Origin: Bacteroidota bacterium
GTDB taxonomy: Bacteria; Bacteroidota; Ignavibacteria; Ignavibacteriales; SURF-24
Reading direction: 5' to 3'
Length of the DNA: 36,571 nt
NCBI GenBank assembly: GCA_030706145.1
Contig: JAUZPB010000038.1
Coordinates: 1-36,571 of the forward strand
Shown here: positions 25,026-33,933 of the stretch, in pieces
Position numbering within the stretch: position 1 is the first letter of the stretch
Layout of the letters: every line of letters begins with the position of its first letter
The notes under the pieces: generated by a model
What the model was told of the DNA's origin: nothing
Database searches by the model: none
What the model saw: the letters and a program-made list of their open reading frames with translations, nothing else
Made by a program: the position numbers and the translations under genes

Positions 25026-27626
25026 ATGAGCGATAAAACATATGTAAAGAATCCTGAAGAACTTGAACGCTTAATTGAAAGAGTTGCAAAGGCACAAGAG
25101 CAATATGCAAGTTTTTCACAGGAAGCAGTAAACAGCATTTTTAGAAGAGCAGCGCTTGCAGCAAGCAGTATGAGGATTGAACTTGCAAAAGCTGCTTGTG
25201 AAGAAACCGGAATGGGTATTGTTGAAGATAAAGTAATCAAAAACCATTTTGCATCTGAATATATATATAACCGGTACAAAGATGAAAAGACATGCGGTGT
25301 TATTGAGTCAGATGGAACATATGGTGTAAAAAAAATAGCCGAACCAATTGGAATAATTGCAGGCGTAATACCAACAACAAATCCTACCTCGACAGCAATA
25401 TTTAAGGCATTACTAGCGCTAAAGACAAGGAATGCAATAATCTTTTCGCCTCATCCAAGAGCAAAGAAGTGTACAATAATGGCAGCAGAAATTGTAAGAA
25501 AAGCAGCCGTTGAAGCCGGCGCGCCAGAAGATATTATAGGTTGGATCGATGAGCCAACAATAGATCTTAGCAACAGGTTAATGAAACATCCTAAGATAAG
25601 TCTTATTCTTGCCACTGGCGGACCTGGAATGGTAAAAGCTGCTTATTCAAGTGGAAAGCCAGCACTTGGAGTAGGAGCAGGCAACACTCCAGCGATCATA
25701 GACGAAACAGCACATCTGAAGATGGCCGTATCTAGCATTTTGATTTCCAAGACATTTGACAATGGAGTAATATGCGCAAGTGAACAATCAGTTGTAGTAG
25801 TCGATTCTGTTTACCAGGCGGTACACGATGAATTCATTGCAAGAGGAGCTTATATATTAAATGATAAAGAAAAAGCGAAAGTTGGTAAAGTAATTTTATC
25901 TGATGGAAAGATAAATGCTGATATAGTTGGGCAAAGTGCTGAGACAATAGCCAAGATGGCTTCAATTAAGGTTCCTAAGGATACTAAAGCGCTTATAGCA
26001 GAGTGCAGTAGCGTTGGGAAAGATGAACCTTTCTCATACGAAAAATTGTCTCCAACATTAGCTCTTTACAGGGCAAAAGATTTCAAAGACGCAGTAAGTA
26101 TTGCAGATAAACTTGTAAGATTTGGCGGACTAGGGCATACATCTGTTTTATATACAGAGGCCAGAAACAAAGACAGAATAGATTATGTAGGGACCTGCTT
26201 AAAAACAGGACGTGTGTTAATAAACACGCCAGCTTCTCAAGGTGCAATAGGCGATATTTATAATTTCAAACTTGAACCGAGTTTAACTCTTGGTTGCGGT
26301 TCATGGGGAGGTAATTCTGTGAGTGAAAATGTTGGTATTAAGCATTTAATAAATATAAAAACAATAGCAGAGCGAAGAGAAAACATGCTATGGTTCCGCG
26401 TTCCACCAAAAATATATTTCAAATACGGATGTCTTCCCATCGCGCTTCAGGAATTGGCAGGAAGGAAAAGAGTTTTTATTGTAACGGATAAATCTTTGTT
26501 TGATCTTGGTTATTCAGACCGAGTAATCAGAGTATTAGAAGAATTAAAAATTGAATGCGAAGTGTTCTCTGAAGTTGCTCCTGATCCTACGTTAAGTACA
26601 GTAACAAGAGGTTTAGAAAGAATAAAAGTTTTCCGTCCAGACGTTTTGATTGCAATGGGTGGAGGATCTCCCATAGATGCTACTAAAATAATGTGGGCAA
26701 TGTATGAGCATCCTGAGATAACCTTTGAAGGACTTGCACAGCGGTTTATGGACATTCGTAAGAGAATTTACAATGTACCGGAAAAGCCAAAAAAATCGAT
26801 GATGATAGCTATTCCAACAACAAGTGGTACAGGAAGTGAAGTAACTCCATTTGCTGTTGTTACAGATGATGCAACGGGAATTAAATATCCTGTTACAGAT
26901 TATGAACTTACTCCAGATATGGCAATAGTAGATCCAGAGTTGGTTTTGAGCATGCCCAAAAGCCTAACAGCATTCTCAGGGATTGATGCAATAGTACATT
27001 CAATTGAAGCCTATGTTTCAATCTTTGCAAATGAATATACAAATGGTCAAGCCCTTGAGGCAGTCAGGCTTCTTGTAAAATACTTACCAGATTCATACAA
27101 GAAGGGAGCTGCAGATCTGAAGGCAAAAGAAAAAGTACACTACGCAGCAACAATGGCAGGAATGGCATTTGCAAATGCATTTTTGGGAGTATGTCATTCA
27201 ATGGCGCATAAGCTTGGAGCAGCATTCCATATTCCACATGGATTGGCAAACGCATTACTAATTAGCCAAGTTATCAGATATAATGCTACAGATGTTCCTA
27301 AAAAACAGGCAGCATTTGCCCAGTATAAATATCCTTTGATAATCGAACGCTATGGAAAAATTGCCGACTACATTGGGCTTCAGGGCAGCACACCAGCGGC
27401 AAAGATAGACGCACTTATCGCAAAGATCGAAGAGATAAAAAAAGCCCTTGATATACCTTTATCAATAAAGGAAGCAGGAGTAAATGAAGCTGAATTTATG
27501 GCAAAGATAGATGAACTTTCAGAGCTTGCTTTTGATGATCAGTGTACAGGTGGTAATCCGAGATTCCCTCTTATTTCGGAAATCAAAGAGCTTTACCTAA
27601 AGGCATGGAATGGAAATACAAAGTAG
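25026..27626 (+). CDS. adhE: Bifunctional acetaldehyde-CoA / alcohol dehydrogenase
   Basis: 866 residues, the normal AdhE length. The N-terminal aldehyde dehydrogenase half (about 1-440) has PTTNPTSTAIFKALLALKT, GVGAGNTPAIID and NGVICASEQS with catalytic Cys250. The C-terminal iron-dependent alcohol dehydrogenase half (about 455-866) has AMGGGSPIDATK, IPTTSGTGSEVTPFAV and the metal-binding GVCHSMAHKLGAAFHIPHG. It reduces acetyl-CoA to ethanol through acetaldehyde, consuming two NADH. It lies 99 bp after the hydrogenase gene with its own ribosome site (AAAGGAAATAAAATG). AdhE is a classic Rex target, and these proteins often form spirosomes. The strong terminator after it closes the transcription unit. 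Confidence 0.95.
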   Translation: MSDKTYVKNPEELERLIERVAKAQEQYASFSQEAVNSIFRRAALAASSMRIELAKAACEETGMGIVEDKVIKNHFASEYIYNRYKDEKTCGVIESDGTYGVKKIAEPIGIIAGVIPTTNPTSTAIFKALLALKTRNAIIFSPHPRAKKCTIMAAEIVRKAAVEAGAPEDIIGWIDEPTIDLSNRLMKHPKISLILATGGPGMVKAAYSSGKPALGVGAGNTPAIIDETAHLKMAVSSILISKTFDNGVICASEQSVVVVDSVYQAVHDEFIARGAYILNDKEKAKVGKVILSDGKINADIVGQSAETIAKMASIKVPKDTKALIAECSSVGKDEPFSYEKLSPTLALYRAKDFKDAVSIADKLVRFGGLGHTSVLYTEARNKDRIDYVGTCLKTGRVLINTPASQGAIGDIYNFKLEPSLTLGCGSWGGNSVSENVGIKHLINIKTIAERRENMLWFRVPPKIYFKYGCLPIALQELAGRKRVFIVTDKSLFDLGYSDRVIRVLEELKIECEVFSEVAPDPTLSTVTRGLERIKVFRPDVLIAMGGGSPIDATKIMWAMYEHPEITFEGLAQRFMDIRKRIYNVPEKPKKSMMIAIPTTSGTGSEVTPFAVVTDDATGIKYPVTDYELTPDMAIVDPELVLSMPKSLTAFSGIDAIVHSIEAYVSIFANEYTNGQALEAVRLLVKYLPDSYKKGAADLKAKEKVHYAATMAGMAFANAFLGVCHSMAHKLGAAFHIPHGLANALLISQVIRYNATDVPKKQAAFAQYKYPLIIERYGKIADYIGLQGSTPAAKIDALIAKIEEIKKALDIPLSIKEAGVNEAEFMAKIDELSELAFDDQCTGGNPRFPLISEIKELYLKAWNGNTK

Positions 27627-27645
27627 TTCATTATAATAAGCTGTT

Positions 27646-27676
27646 AAAGACTCCGGCTACTCAACCGGAGTCTTTT
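27646..27676 (+). terminator. Rho-independent terminator after adhE
   Basis: AAAGACTCCGG pairs with CCGGAGTCTTT around the loop CTACTCAA, and the stem runs into TTTT. The hairpin begins 20 bp after the adhE stop and is the clearest terminator in the window. Downstream (27677-27858) I see no gene. Confidence 0.9.
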
Positions 27677-27858
27677 CTAGCGGAGAAACATCCAGTATAC
27701 TAAACCTGCCGGTTGCCACTGTACTATCCTATCTGGAAAATAAATTTGGAGAAGTTAAGAGAACAACAATGAATTAGTACTTAAATAAATATTTGTAAAT
27801 ATTGTGATTTCTAAGTATCCTTAATTTTAATTATTTTGAAAAATCTAAAAGAAGGCGA

Positions 27859-28491
27859 ATGGTTAAAGCAATACTTTTGGACAACGACGGCATACTGGTA
27901 GATACAGAGCACCTATACTATCTTGCAACAAAACAGGTCTTTGAAAAGCTCGGCCTTACTTTAAGTGAAGAAAACTACATTGAGCTTTTTCTTATCAAAT
28001 CAAAAGGAGCTTGGCATCTTCTCGAAGAAAAGGGATTTACATCTGAAGAAGTACAGAGCTTCAGAAATGAGCGCAATGCAATCTACAGCAGTTTCCTTAG
28101 TAAAGGCATAGCACCTATTGCCGGGGTTAAGGAAGTCTTAAATGAACTCCACGGGAAATATAAGATGGGTGTAGTTACAAGCTCGAAGAAAGAACATTTT
28201 CAGATAATCCATAGTACGACAGGATTACTTAATTACTTTGATTTTGTCATAGCAAGCGGTGATTATAAAAAATCAAAACCAGATCCTGAACCATACCAAC
28301 TAGCCGTAAAAAGGACTGGCTTTAAGGCCGAAGAATGCATTGCTGTTGAAGACTCGCAACGAGGTTTAGCCTCAGCTCTTGCAGCTGGAATAAAATGCAT
28401 TGTAATTCCAAATGGACTTACAAAAAGTTGTGATTTTACAGGAGCATATAGACGGCTAAATGAAATAAAGGAAATTATTCCATTATTATAA
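27859..28491 (+). CDS. HAD-superfamily phosphatase, beta-phosphoglucomutase-like
   Basis: 210 residues. HAD motif I is LLDNDGILVDTE (nucleophile Asp8 of DNDG; the second Asp is the acid/base). Motif II is VTSSKKEHF, motif III is the Lys in KSKPDPEPY, and motif IV is CIAVEDSQRGLASALAAG. The helical cap between residues 15 and 90 is the type found in phosphoglycolate phosphatase and beta-phosphoglucomutase. It probably removes phosphate from a sugar or small metabolite; the substrate is not identifiable. A GAAGG ribosome site precedes the ATG. It stands alone between the adhE terminator and a convergent alpha-galactosidase gene. Confidence 0.88.
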   Translation: MVKAILLDNDGILVDTEHLYYLATKQVFEKLGLTLSEENYIELFLIKSKGAWHLLEEKGFTSEEVQSFRNERNAIYSSFLSKGIAPIAGVKEVLNELHGKYKMGVVTSSKKEHFQIIHSTTGLLNYFDFVIASGDYKKSKPDPEPYQLAVKRTGFKAEECIAVEDSQRGLASALAAGIKCIVIPNGLTKSCDFTGAYRRLNEIKEIIPLL

Positions 28492-28539
28492 AAAGCTAAA
28501 CATCTAAGGATCTCATACGATAGCCCATCAATAGAAAAA

Positions 28540-28590
28540 GGAGTTCAAAATCAAAGACTAATATTAGTGACAATTTTGGTTTTAAACTCC
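28540..28590. repeat. 51-bp imperfect hairpin between convergent genes
   Basis: GGAGTT at 28540 pairs with AACTCC ending at 28590, AAAA/TTTT pairs continue inside, and the centre holds the perfect palindrome ACTAATATTAGT. There is no T-tract on the plus strand. It lies about 50 bp after the HAD gene and 120 bp before the end of the convergent alpha-galactosidase gene; the rest of 28492-28711 shows nothing recognisable. It may be a transcript-end structure. Confidence 0.45.
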
Positions 28591-28711
28591 TAAATAAAAG
28601 CCACAATAATTCTTTACTTTATAATATTACAGGTAAACTTAAAGCTAATTAAAGAAATACGGTATGCGCGTAACCGAGATCTACTGTTACTTGCCGCTGG
28701 TTTTTATAAGC

Positions 28712-31033
28712 TCATTTTTTTGTGACCTCTTTTAATGCTGATACCTTTATAAGTTTAACACCATGTGCTGGGACAATAGCAGAAAAAGTTTCTACAAACT
28801 TACCCAAATCTTTTTGTCTCCAAAGGTCACGCACTAAACATTTGTCGTGGAGGCCAAAAGACTTAAAGTCAGTTGTTATCCCGGCCTTATGATTTCCTCT
28901 GTTAAATAAGCCTACTGCCCTTGAACCATCTTCCATTTCTTTTGCCCATACTTCAAGGTTGCCATTAACAGATATTCTTGATGCCTGCTTTCCAAGTGGA
29001 TCCTGGTTAACAGCAAGTACCTCATCATTGGTAAGGAGGTTAAGTGTAAAATCATCAAGTTGTGTCATATCGCATCCAATCAGTAAAGGAGAAGACAGGA
29101 GGCACCAAAGGCTAATATGTGTATACTGTTCATTAGCAGTTAGTTTAGTTGGATGAAGTTTCGAACCCCATCCGACCATACCTACGATGAGCATATCCGG
29201 GTCATTCCAATTTCCTGGTTTTGCGAATTTCTCATGCCCAGCCTGACTAAAGCCAATAGAAGAAAGGCTTGCCCATGTATCAGTGATATCTCCTGTTGTA
29301 CGCCAGCAATTACCACCGACCTTATCTCCCCATTCCCAAACGTTTCCCATACCATATTGACAAAGACTATAGACTATGTCCCTGTTAATTTTATTAAGTT
29401 CAGTCCTCATTATATTGTAAGGTTTCATTAGTTCAGCGAGGCTGTGATCCTTAGCTTTAGTTTCGTATGTACACCAATCGTATTTCAGATAATCCACTCC
29501 CCACTGACCATATTTTTGTGCATCTTTGTCTTCAAAGCCAAAGCTAGCATAACATTCTCCGCATGTAAGAGGGCCAGGTGAAGAATAGATTCCCATTTTG
29601 AGGCCCTTTGCGTGTATATAATCACTCAAAGCTTTCATGTCAGGGAAGTTTTCATTTGTATTAATAAACCCATCTTTACTCCTTGCTTCACCTTTCAAAG
29701 CCGGATTAGAGGAATGTGGATTGTTTTCCCAGAAATCATCTATATTAATATATGTCCATCCGTGATCTATAAGTCCGCTTTTTACCATTGCATCAGCAGC
29801 TTGACGAACTTTTTCATCACTTACAGCGTCTGCAAAACAGTTCCAGCTATTCCATCCCATAGGAGGGGTTAATGCAATACGGTCCCCGCAAATTATTGAA
29901 AATTTTCTTTCTGTTTTACCCAAACTATTTCTGGCCATTAAGGTAACAGTATATTCTCCATTTTCATTCAGAGTCCCAGTAATAATACCAGTATTCTTAT
30001 CAAGTTGAAGTCCAGAAGGAAGATTAGAGACGCTAAATTCCATAGGACGTTTACCAGTTGCAGCAATTTTGTAGAGGAATGGAGAGCCAGGTCTTACGCC
30101 GTATACTTTTGCTCCATTAATTTTGGGTTTATTTGAAGGCTTTGGCGTAAGCACCTGATATTCACTTAATCTCGCCTTAATATATTCTTTGCGAATTGAA
30201 AGTAGCTTTGCAATTGTTTTGACATTAGATGACTCTTTTTCAACTTTCTTTTTATTGCCGGAATAAATCTCGTTTACAATTTCGAGATATCCTTTTGCAA
30301 GAGATGAATAATTACCTTCCTTAAGTTCAACATTCCAAATGCTATCCTGCTTTTCCCAAATTATTTCCTTAATCTCTTCAGGTTTAGTAAAATCTCTTTC
30401 TACGTACTTCCATAATTGATCCTTCGGATATGACTCTACAGTCGAAAAATAAAATCCTGCACCACCTTTGTTATTGTTAATTTTAATAACAAGAGTGTTT
30501 TTCCCTTTTTTTAGATTTAATTCGACTTTATCCTGATTTATCCTGCAAGCACGATTTGCATTATCTTCAAATACAGGATTTCCATTTAGCCAAACTTTAA
30601 GTCCATCATCACTTCCGAAATAAAATACGACAGATGTGTCTTTAATGTAATTTATAGTGCGCTGCAAGTAGACTGCACTGTTGTTTATTTCAGGAAAATC
30701 ATTAACTACGCCATCTTTCCATTCGGGACGTTCAGTCCACCTATACTTCCCATTCTCATATTCATCTTTTAATCCGAATTTAGGCTCAGGAGCAAAAGCT
30801 TCGGAGAAAGAACTATCTGATTTACCTTCAATAGGGCCAACGCTAAACCAGTTACTTAGCACCAGTTGTGCATTCCCTTTAATTTTATTTAACTGTTTAT
30901 CAATTTCAATTCGTGAAGCAATCATGGTCTCAGTCCATGAATTTTTCTTTTTATAAAAGCTTTGATCTTGTGCAAGACAGTAGCCACACGAACAATAAGC
31001 AAGAAGTACTGAAAGAAGCAATAAATTCTTCAT
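28712..31033 (-). CDS. GH27 alpha-galactosidase with N-terminal carbohydrate-binding-like and putative Ig domains, exported
   Basis: 773 residues with a signal peptide (MKNLLLLSVLLAYCSC...LAQ) and AAGGGGAAA before the ATG. Residues about 120-200 look like a PA14/jelly-roll unit (VFYFGSDDGLKVWLNG, KGKNTLVIKINN). Residues about 300-380 form a putative Ig (He_PIG) domain with GITGT-like LDKNTGIITGTL. From about 388 the GH27 barrel starts with LTPPMGWNSWNCF, has nucleophile Asp519 (YLKYDWC) and acid/base Asp582 (WRTTGD) and ends in a beta-sandwich. Members cleave terminal alpha-galactose or, in some cases, alpha-N-acetylgalactosamine. It is divergent from the DUF5686 gene across about 200 bp. Export suggests polysaccharide use, which fits the CBM20-like sensor upstream only loosely. 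Confidence 0.9.
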   Translation of the reverse strand: MKNLLLLSVLLAYCSCGYCLAQDQSFYKKKNSWTETMIASRIEIDKQLNKIKGNAQLVLSNWFSVGPIEGKSDSSFSEAFAPEPKFGLKDEYENGKYRWTERPEWKDGVVNDFPEINNSAVYLQRTINYIKDTSVVFYFGSDDGLKVWLNGNPVFEDNANRACRINQDKVELNLKKGKNTLVIKINNNKGGAGFYFSTVESYPKDQLWKYVERDFTKPEEIKEIIWEKQDSIWNVELKEGNYSSLAKGYLEIVNEIYSGNKKKVEKESSNVKTIAKLLSIRKEYIKARLSEYQVLTPKPSNKPKINGAKVYGVRPGSPFLYKIAATGKRPMEFSVSNLPSGLQLDKNTGIITGTLNENGEYTVTLMARNSLGKTERKFSIICGDRIALTPPMGWNSWNCFADAVSDEKVRQAADAMVKSGLIDHGWTYINIDDFWENNPHSSNPALKGEARSKDGFINTNENFPDMKALSDYIHAKGLKMGIYSSPGPLTCGECYASFGFEDKDAQKYGQWGVDYLKYDWCTYETKAKDHSLAELMKPYNIMRTELNKINRDIVYSLCQYGMGNVWEWGDKVGGNCWRTTGDITDTWASLSSIGFSQAGHEKFAKPGNWNDPDMLIVGMVGWGSKLHPTKLTANEQYTHISLWCLLSSPLLIGCDMTQLDDFTLNLLTNDEVLAVNQDPLGKQASRISVNGNLEVWAKEMEDGSRAVGLFNRGNHKAGITTDFKSFGLHDKCLVRDLWRQKDLGKFVETFSAIVPAHGVKLIKVSALKEVTKK

Positions 31034-31078
31034 TTTCCCCTTCTAATTGAAATTATTATACAATAGAATTAACTAAAG

Positions 31079-31111
31079 CTGAAAGTTATGAAATCTTTTT
31101 TTCACTTTCAG
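31079..31111. promoter_or_regulatory. Inverted repeat in the divergent alpha-galactosidase / DUF5686 promoter region
   Basis: CTGAAAGT (31079-31086) and ACTTTCAG (31104-31111) are perfect eight-base inverted arms with 17 bases between. It lies about 50 bp upstream of the alpha-galactosidase start and 120 bp from the other gene, a suitable place for a repressor or activator site. The rest of 31034-31220 is AT-rich without a gene. Confidence 0.45.
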
Positions 31112-31220
31112 AAGTTTTATTTTTTCATTTATTTTAGAATGCAACCATTATAAATTATGTATTGTTAAAAAGATAATAGCATTATTCCAATAAAGACAGA
31201 ACGCGCTTACCTTGACAAAT

Positions 31221-31236
31221 AGGGGGATCGAATATC
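31221..31236 (+). promoter_or_regulatory. Ribosome-binding site followed by an ATC start
   Basis: AGGGGG at 31221-31226 is followed after seven bases by ATC at 31234, then AAA AAG. No ATG, GTG or TTG exists in this frame between the upstream stop at 31213 and the GTG at 31327. Position, ribosome site and downstream signal peptide all point to the ATC as the start. Confidence 0.55.
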
Positions 31237-33714
31237 AAAAAGGGCTTAATAATTACGAGTATTTTTCTACTATTTTGTACTTGTTTTGGACAGGAGATAA
31301 AATTAAAAGGTAGAATTATTGACAGGGTGACCTCTAAAGGCATCAGCTCTTCTATTGTTAAACTAGCTGATTCTTCAAGAGCCACAAGCGCAAATTCAGA
31401 AGGCTCTTTTGAAATAAAGCTTCCAAGTGGCAAAGGTGAACTTATTATTTCAAACATTGGTTACATCTCCGATACACTTCAAATCTACATAGATTCCACC
31501 AGTCTCAAAGCTGGTTTAGATATTTATCTTAGACCTGCAGAACTACATCCCCAAAGGTCATTGGTCGCTAAATATTCTTCAGCTTCCAATTTAGTCGAAT
31601 CGGCAATATCAAAAAAAGAAAAAAGTTTTGCGGAACTTACTAATTATGAATTCTGTGCTTATAATAAGTGTGTAGTTCGCGAAAATGATGGAGTTGGAAT
31701 TGGCAGCGGATCAATCAGAGTAGATCCAGGTATTTTTAAGGACGCTATAGAGTTCATATCAAATCTCTGGCAAGAAAAGCCAATGAGGATTAATGGTATT
31801 TATGAATTTATGAGCAAAGGTTTTTATGATAGCCCGGCCTCCTACAGAGAATCACTAATAAATCAAAAGGAGCACAACTATTTACCCCCTTCATTATTAA
31901 CTTTATTAGGGACAAGGCGTATTCAAAATATAATGAATGACGAGCTTTTGTTTTTTGACAGACCATTGCCAGGACCTATTTCATACAGCGCACTTCGATA
32001 TTACAGATATTCCTTTGAAGACACACTGCAAATTGATCAGAAAAGAGTATTTAAGATCAAATTCGAACCAATTGATAAAAATGATCCAGGACTTATCGGA
32101 GTTTTATATATTGAAGAAGGATCTTTCGATATATTAAAGATAGAAGCGGATCTAAACTCGGCAGCAAATGTTGGGAATATGTTTGAAAAGATATCCCTTG
32201 TACAGCAATATAGTCCAAATAAAATTAAGGCTATTTTACCGGTAGATTACAGGATGTCAATAATATCAAACTACATGGGGATTATTAAAATTCAATATGA
32301 ACTAAGCTCTTTAATGGGTGACTATAAAATTAACTTAAACGATGAGAGATCTATTACTTCCAATGAAACTCTACCACAATTGGATGCAAAAAAAGACACG
32401 CTTTTTGGGGGAGAATTGCAAGCAATGCCTTTTACACAAGAAGAAGAGGTTGCCAAGGAAAGCCTGGACAGTATGAGATCCAAGTCGAAAGGATATACCA
32501 GTGCAGCAAAAAGAATTTTGGCTCCTCAATATCAATTAAGTGAACATTATTCACTGAGCGGGCTGAGCGGAATTTACCAGTTTAATCACGTTGAAGGACA
32601 TACTATTGGTGTTACTGGAGTTGGCAACGGTCTGTTTAACAATACTTTTGATGCAAAGATAAGTCTTTCAAATGGTTTTTCAGACAAAAAATTTAAGGAA
32701 AGCCTTTCAGCTTCTTATTATCTTAATAACAGAAACACGGCAAAGCTTTCCTTTAGCGCCTATAACAAGCTTGCAATTCTTTTTGCTTCATCCAACATAT
32801 ATAACTCAATAACTACAACAATTCTCTCGCTTTTATCCCGTCGTGATATAAGAAATTACTATTACACTAGTGGCTTTGATATTCGAACTGATGTTGAGAT
32901 GACACACTTCATGGATGTTTATTTATCATATTCTAATCATGTGGATCATTCTGCCCACACAAATACTACTTTCTCTCTTTTTGGAAACAACATTCGGCAT
33001 AGTTACAGAAATAGCAACAATAGCTTTAGCTTTTCCGACTCTGTAAATCCGCCAATTTATGATGTACGGTTAAATACAATTAGTTTGGGAGTAAACTTTG
33101 ACTTTCGAAATAATGTTGTAGAAGATAACCTAAAAAGAAAAACTGCTGACGGGCATTCTTTCTTAAGCTATGGAGCTGGCATACTGATCTCTGATCCCAA
33201 GTATCTTGGAAGTGGTATTGGCTTTATATCATATGGGGCTAATCTACTTGGAGAGATAAATACTTTCGGCACATCAACTTTAGGAATAGCAATAAATGGA
33301 GTTTATTCGAATGGTCCTGTTCCCATGCAGATGCAATATGCGCTTGCTGGTAATATTAGTGCAACGGGCAGGACTCATACCTTCAGAACAATAGGTGTAG
33401 GTACTTTGTTTGGAGATCAGGTAGTTTCAATGACATTAGAATATAATTTCAGAAAAGAAATTTATAGACTATTTCCAATTTCAATTCTCCGCAATATAAG
33501 CCTAAATTCTTTTTTTAATGCCGCCTGGAAAAATATGTCTGAAAAGTCTGCTGCAATTATGCCTGTGGAATTTACAGTCCTAGAAAAACCATTATTAGAA
33601 ACCGGATTCAGTTTTGGATATTCCTTTTTGCCTGTCAGTCTTGAATTTGCATGGAGGCTTACTCACATAGATAGAAGCAGTTTCAGGTTTGGTGTAAACA
33701 CATCTATATTATAA
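31234..33714 (+). CDS. DUF5686 / carboxypeptidase-regulatory-like outer-membrane protein
   Basis: About 826 residues from the proposed ATC start at 31234; the first conventional start (GTG, 31327) would cut into the first domain. The extra residues read KKGLIITSIFLLFCTCFGQ, a normal signal peptide, and then KLKGRIIDRVTSKGISSSIV, the first strands of a CarboxypepD_reg-like domain. A DUF5686-type middle follows (INGIYEFMSKGFYDSPASY, PGPISYSALRYYRYSF, RVFKIKFEP). The C-terminal half alternates in the manner of a beta-barrel. Homologues in Bacteroidota are outer-membrane proteins of unclear function. It is divergent from the alpha-galactosidase gene. If the ATC is a sequence error for ATG, the assignment is unchanged. 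Confidence 0.8.
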   Translation: MKKGLIITSIFLLFCTCFGQEIKLKGRIIDRVTSKGISSSIVKLADSSRATSANSEGSFEIKLPSGKGELIISNIGYISDTLQIYIDSTSLKAGLDIYLRPAELHPQRSLVAKYSSASNLVESAISKKEKSFAELTNYEFCAYNKCVVRENDGVGIGSGSIRVDPGIFKDAIEFISNLWQEKPMRINGIYEFMSKGFYDSPASYRESLINQKEHNYLPPSLLTLLGTRRIQNIMNDELLFFDRPLPGPISYSALRYYRYSFEDTLQIDQKRVFKIKFEPIDKNDPGLIGVLYIEEGSFDILKIEADLNSAANVGNMFEKISLVQQYSPNKIKAILPVDYRMSIISNYMGIIKIQYELSSLMGDYKINLNDERSITSNETLPQLDAKKDTLFGGELQAMPFTQEEEVAKESLDSMRSKSKGYTSAAKRILAPQYQLSEHYSLSGLSGIYQFNHVEGHTIGVTGVGNGLFNNTFDAKISLSNGFSDKKFKESLSASYYLNNRNTAKLSFSAYNKLAILFASSNIYNSITTTILSLLSRRDIRNYYYTSGFDIRTDVEMTHFMDVYLSYSNHVDHSAHTNTTFSLFGNNIRHSYRNSNNSFSFSDSVNPPIYDVRLNTISLGVNFDFRNNVVEDNLKRKTADGHSFLSYGAGILISDPKYLGSGIGFISYGANLLGEINTFGTSTLGIAINGVYSNGPVPMQMQYALAGNISATGRTHTFRTIGVGTLFGDQVVSMTLEYNFRKEIYRLFPISILRNISLNSFFNAAWKNMSEKSAAIMPVEFTVLEKPLLETGFSFGYSFLPVSLEFAWRLTHIDRSSFRFGVNTSIL

Positions 33715-33827
33715 AAATACAATTATTTTTTAGCAATCCTACAATCTGACTTGCAAGAAAAAGGACCTTGCACCTTGCATATTAAATACAAATCCCTCCT
33801 ATATATTGTCATGCACATTTTAGTGAC

Positions 33828-33856
33828 TTGACTCAATAAGGTACATTGTATATGGT
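33828..33856 (+). promoter_or_regulatory. Possible promoter of the TIGR03118-type gene
   Basis: TTGACT at 33828-33833 with TATATG at 33849-33854 (15-base spacer) or TATGGT at 33851-33856 (17 bases). It lies about 80 bp before the start codon in the 219-bp gap after the DUF5686 gene. The -10 part is weak. Confidence 0.35.
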
Positions 33857-33921
33857 AAAAGTGATACTTCTTTGGTTAGAATTATCAGGACAAAAAGAAG
33901 TAGTAAAATTATTTCATAGAT

Positions 33922-33930
33922 AAAGGAGGT
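33922..33930 (+). promoter_or_regulatory. Unusually strong ribosome-binding site
   Basis: AAAGGAGGT is a full complement to the anti-Shine-Dalgarno end of 16S rRNA and lies three bases before the ATG at 33934, an unusually short distance. It fixes the start and suggests high expression. Confidence 0.75.
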
Positions 33931-33933
33931 ATT

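Noticed and set aside
27640-27777. An open frame of about 40 codons ending in LENKFGEVKRTTMN after adhE, which looks like a gene tail.
   Set aside because: It has no start codon, passes through the adhE terminator and matches nothing I recognise. It could be a remnant, but the evidence is too thin.
19952-27826. AAGTATYCTTAATT before the sensor phosphatase (19952) and before the HAD gene (27813).
   Set aside because: Two AT-rich 14-base matches at different distances from the start codons are easily due to chance.
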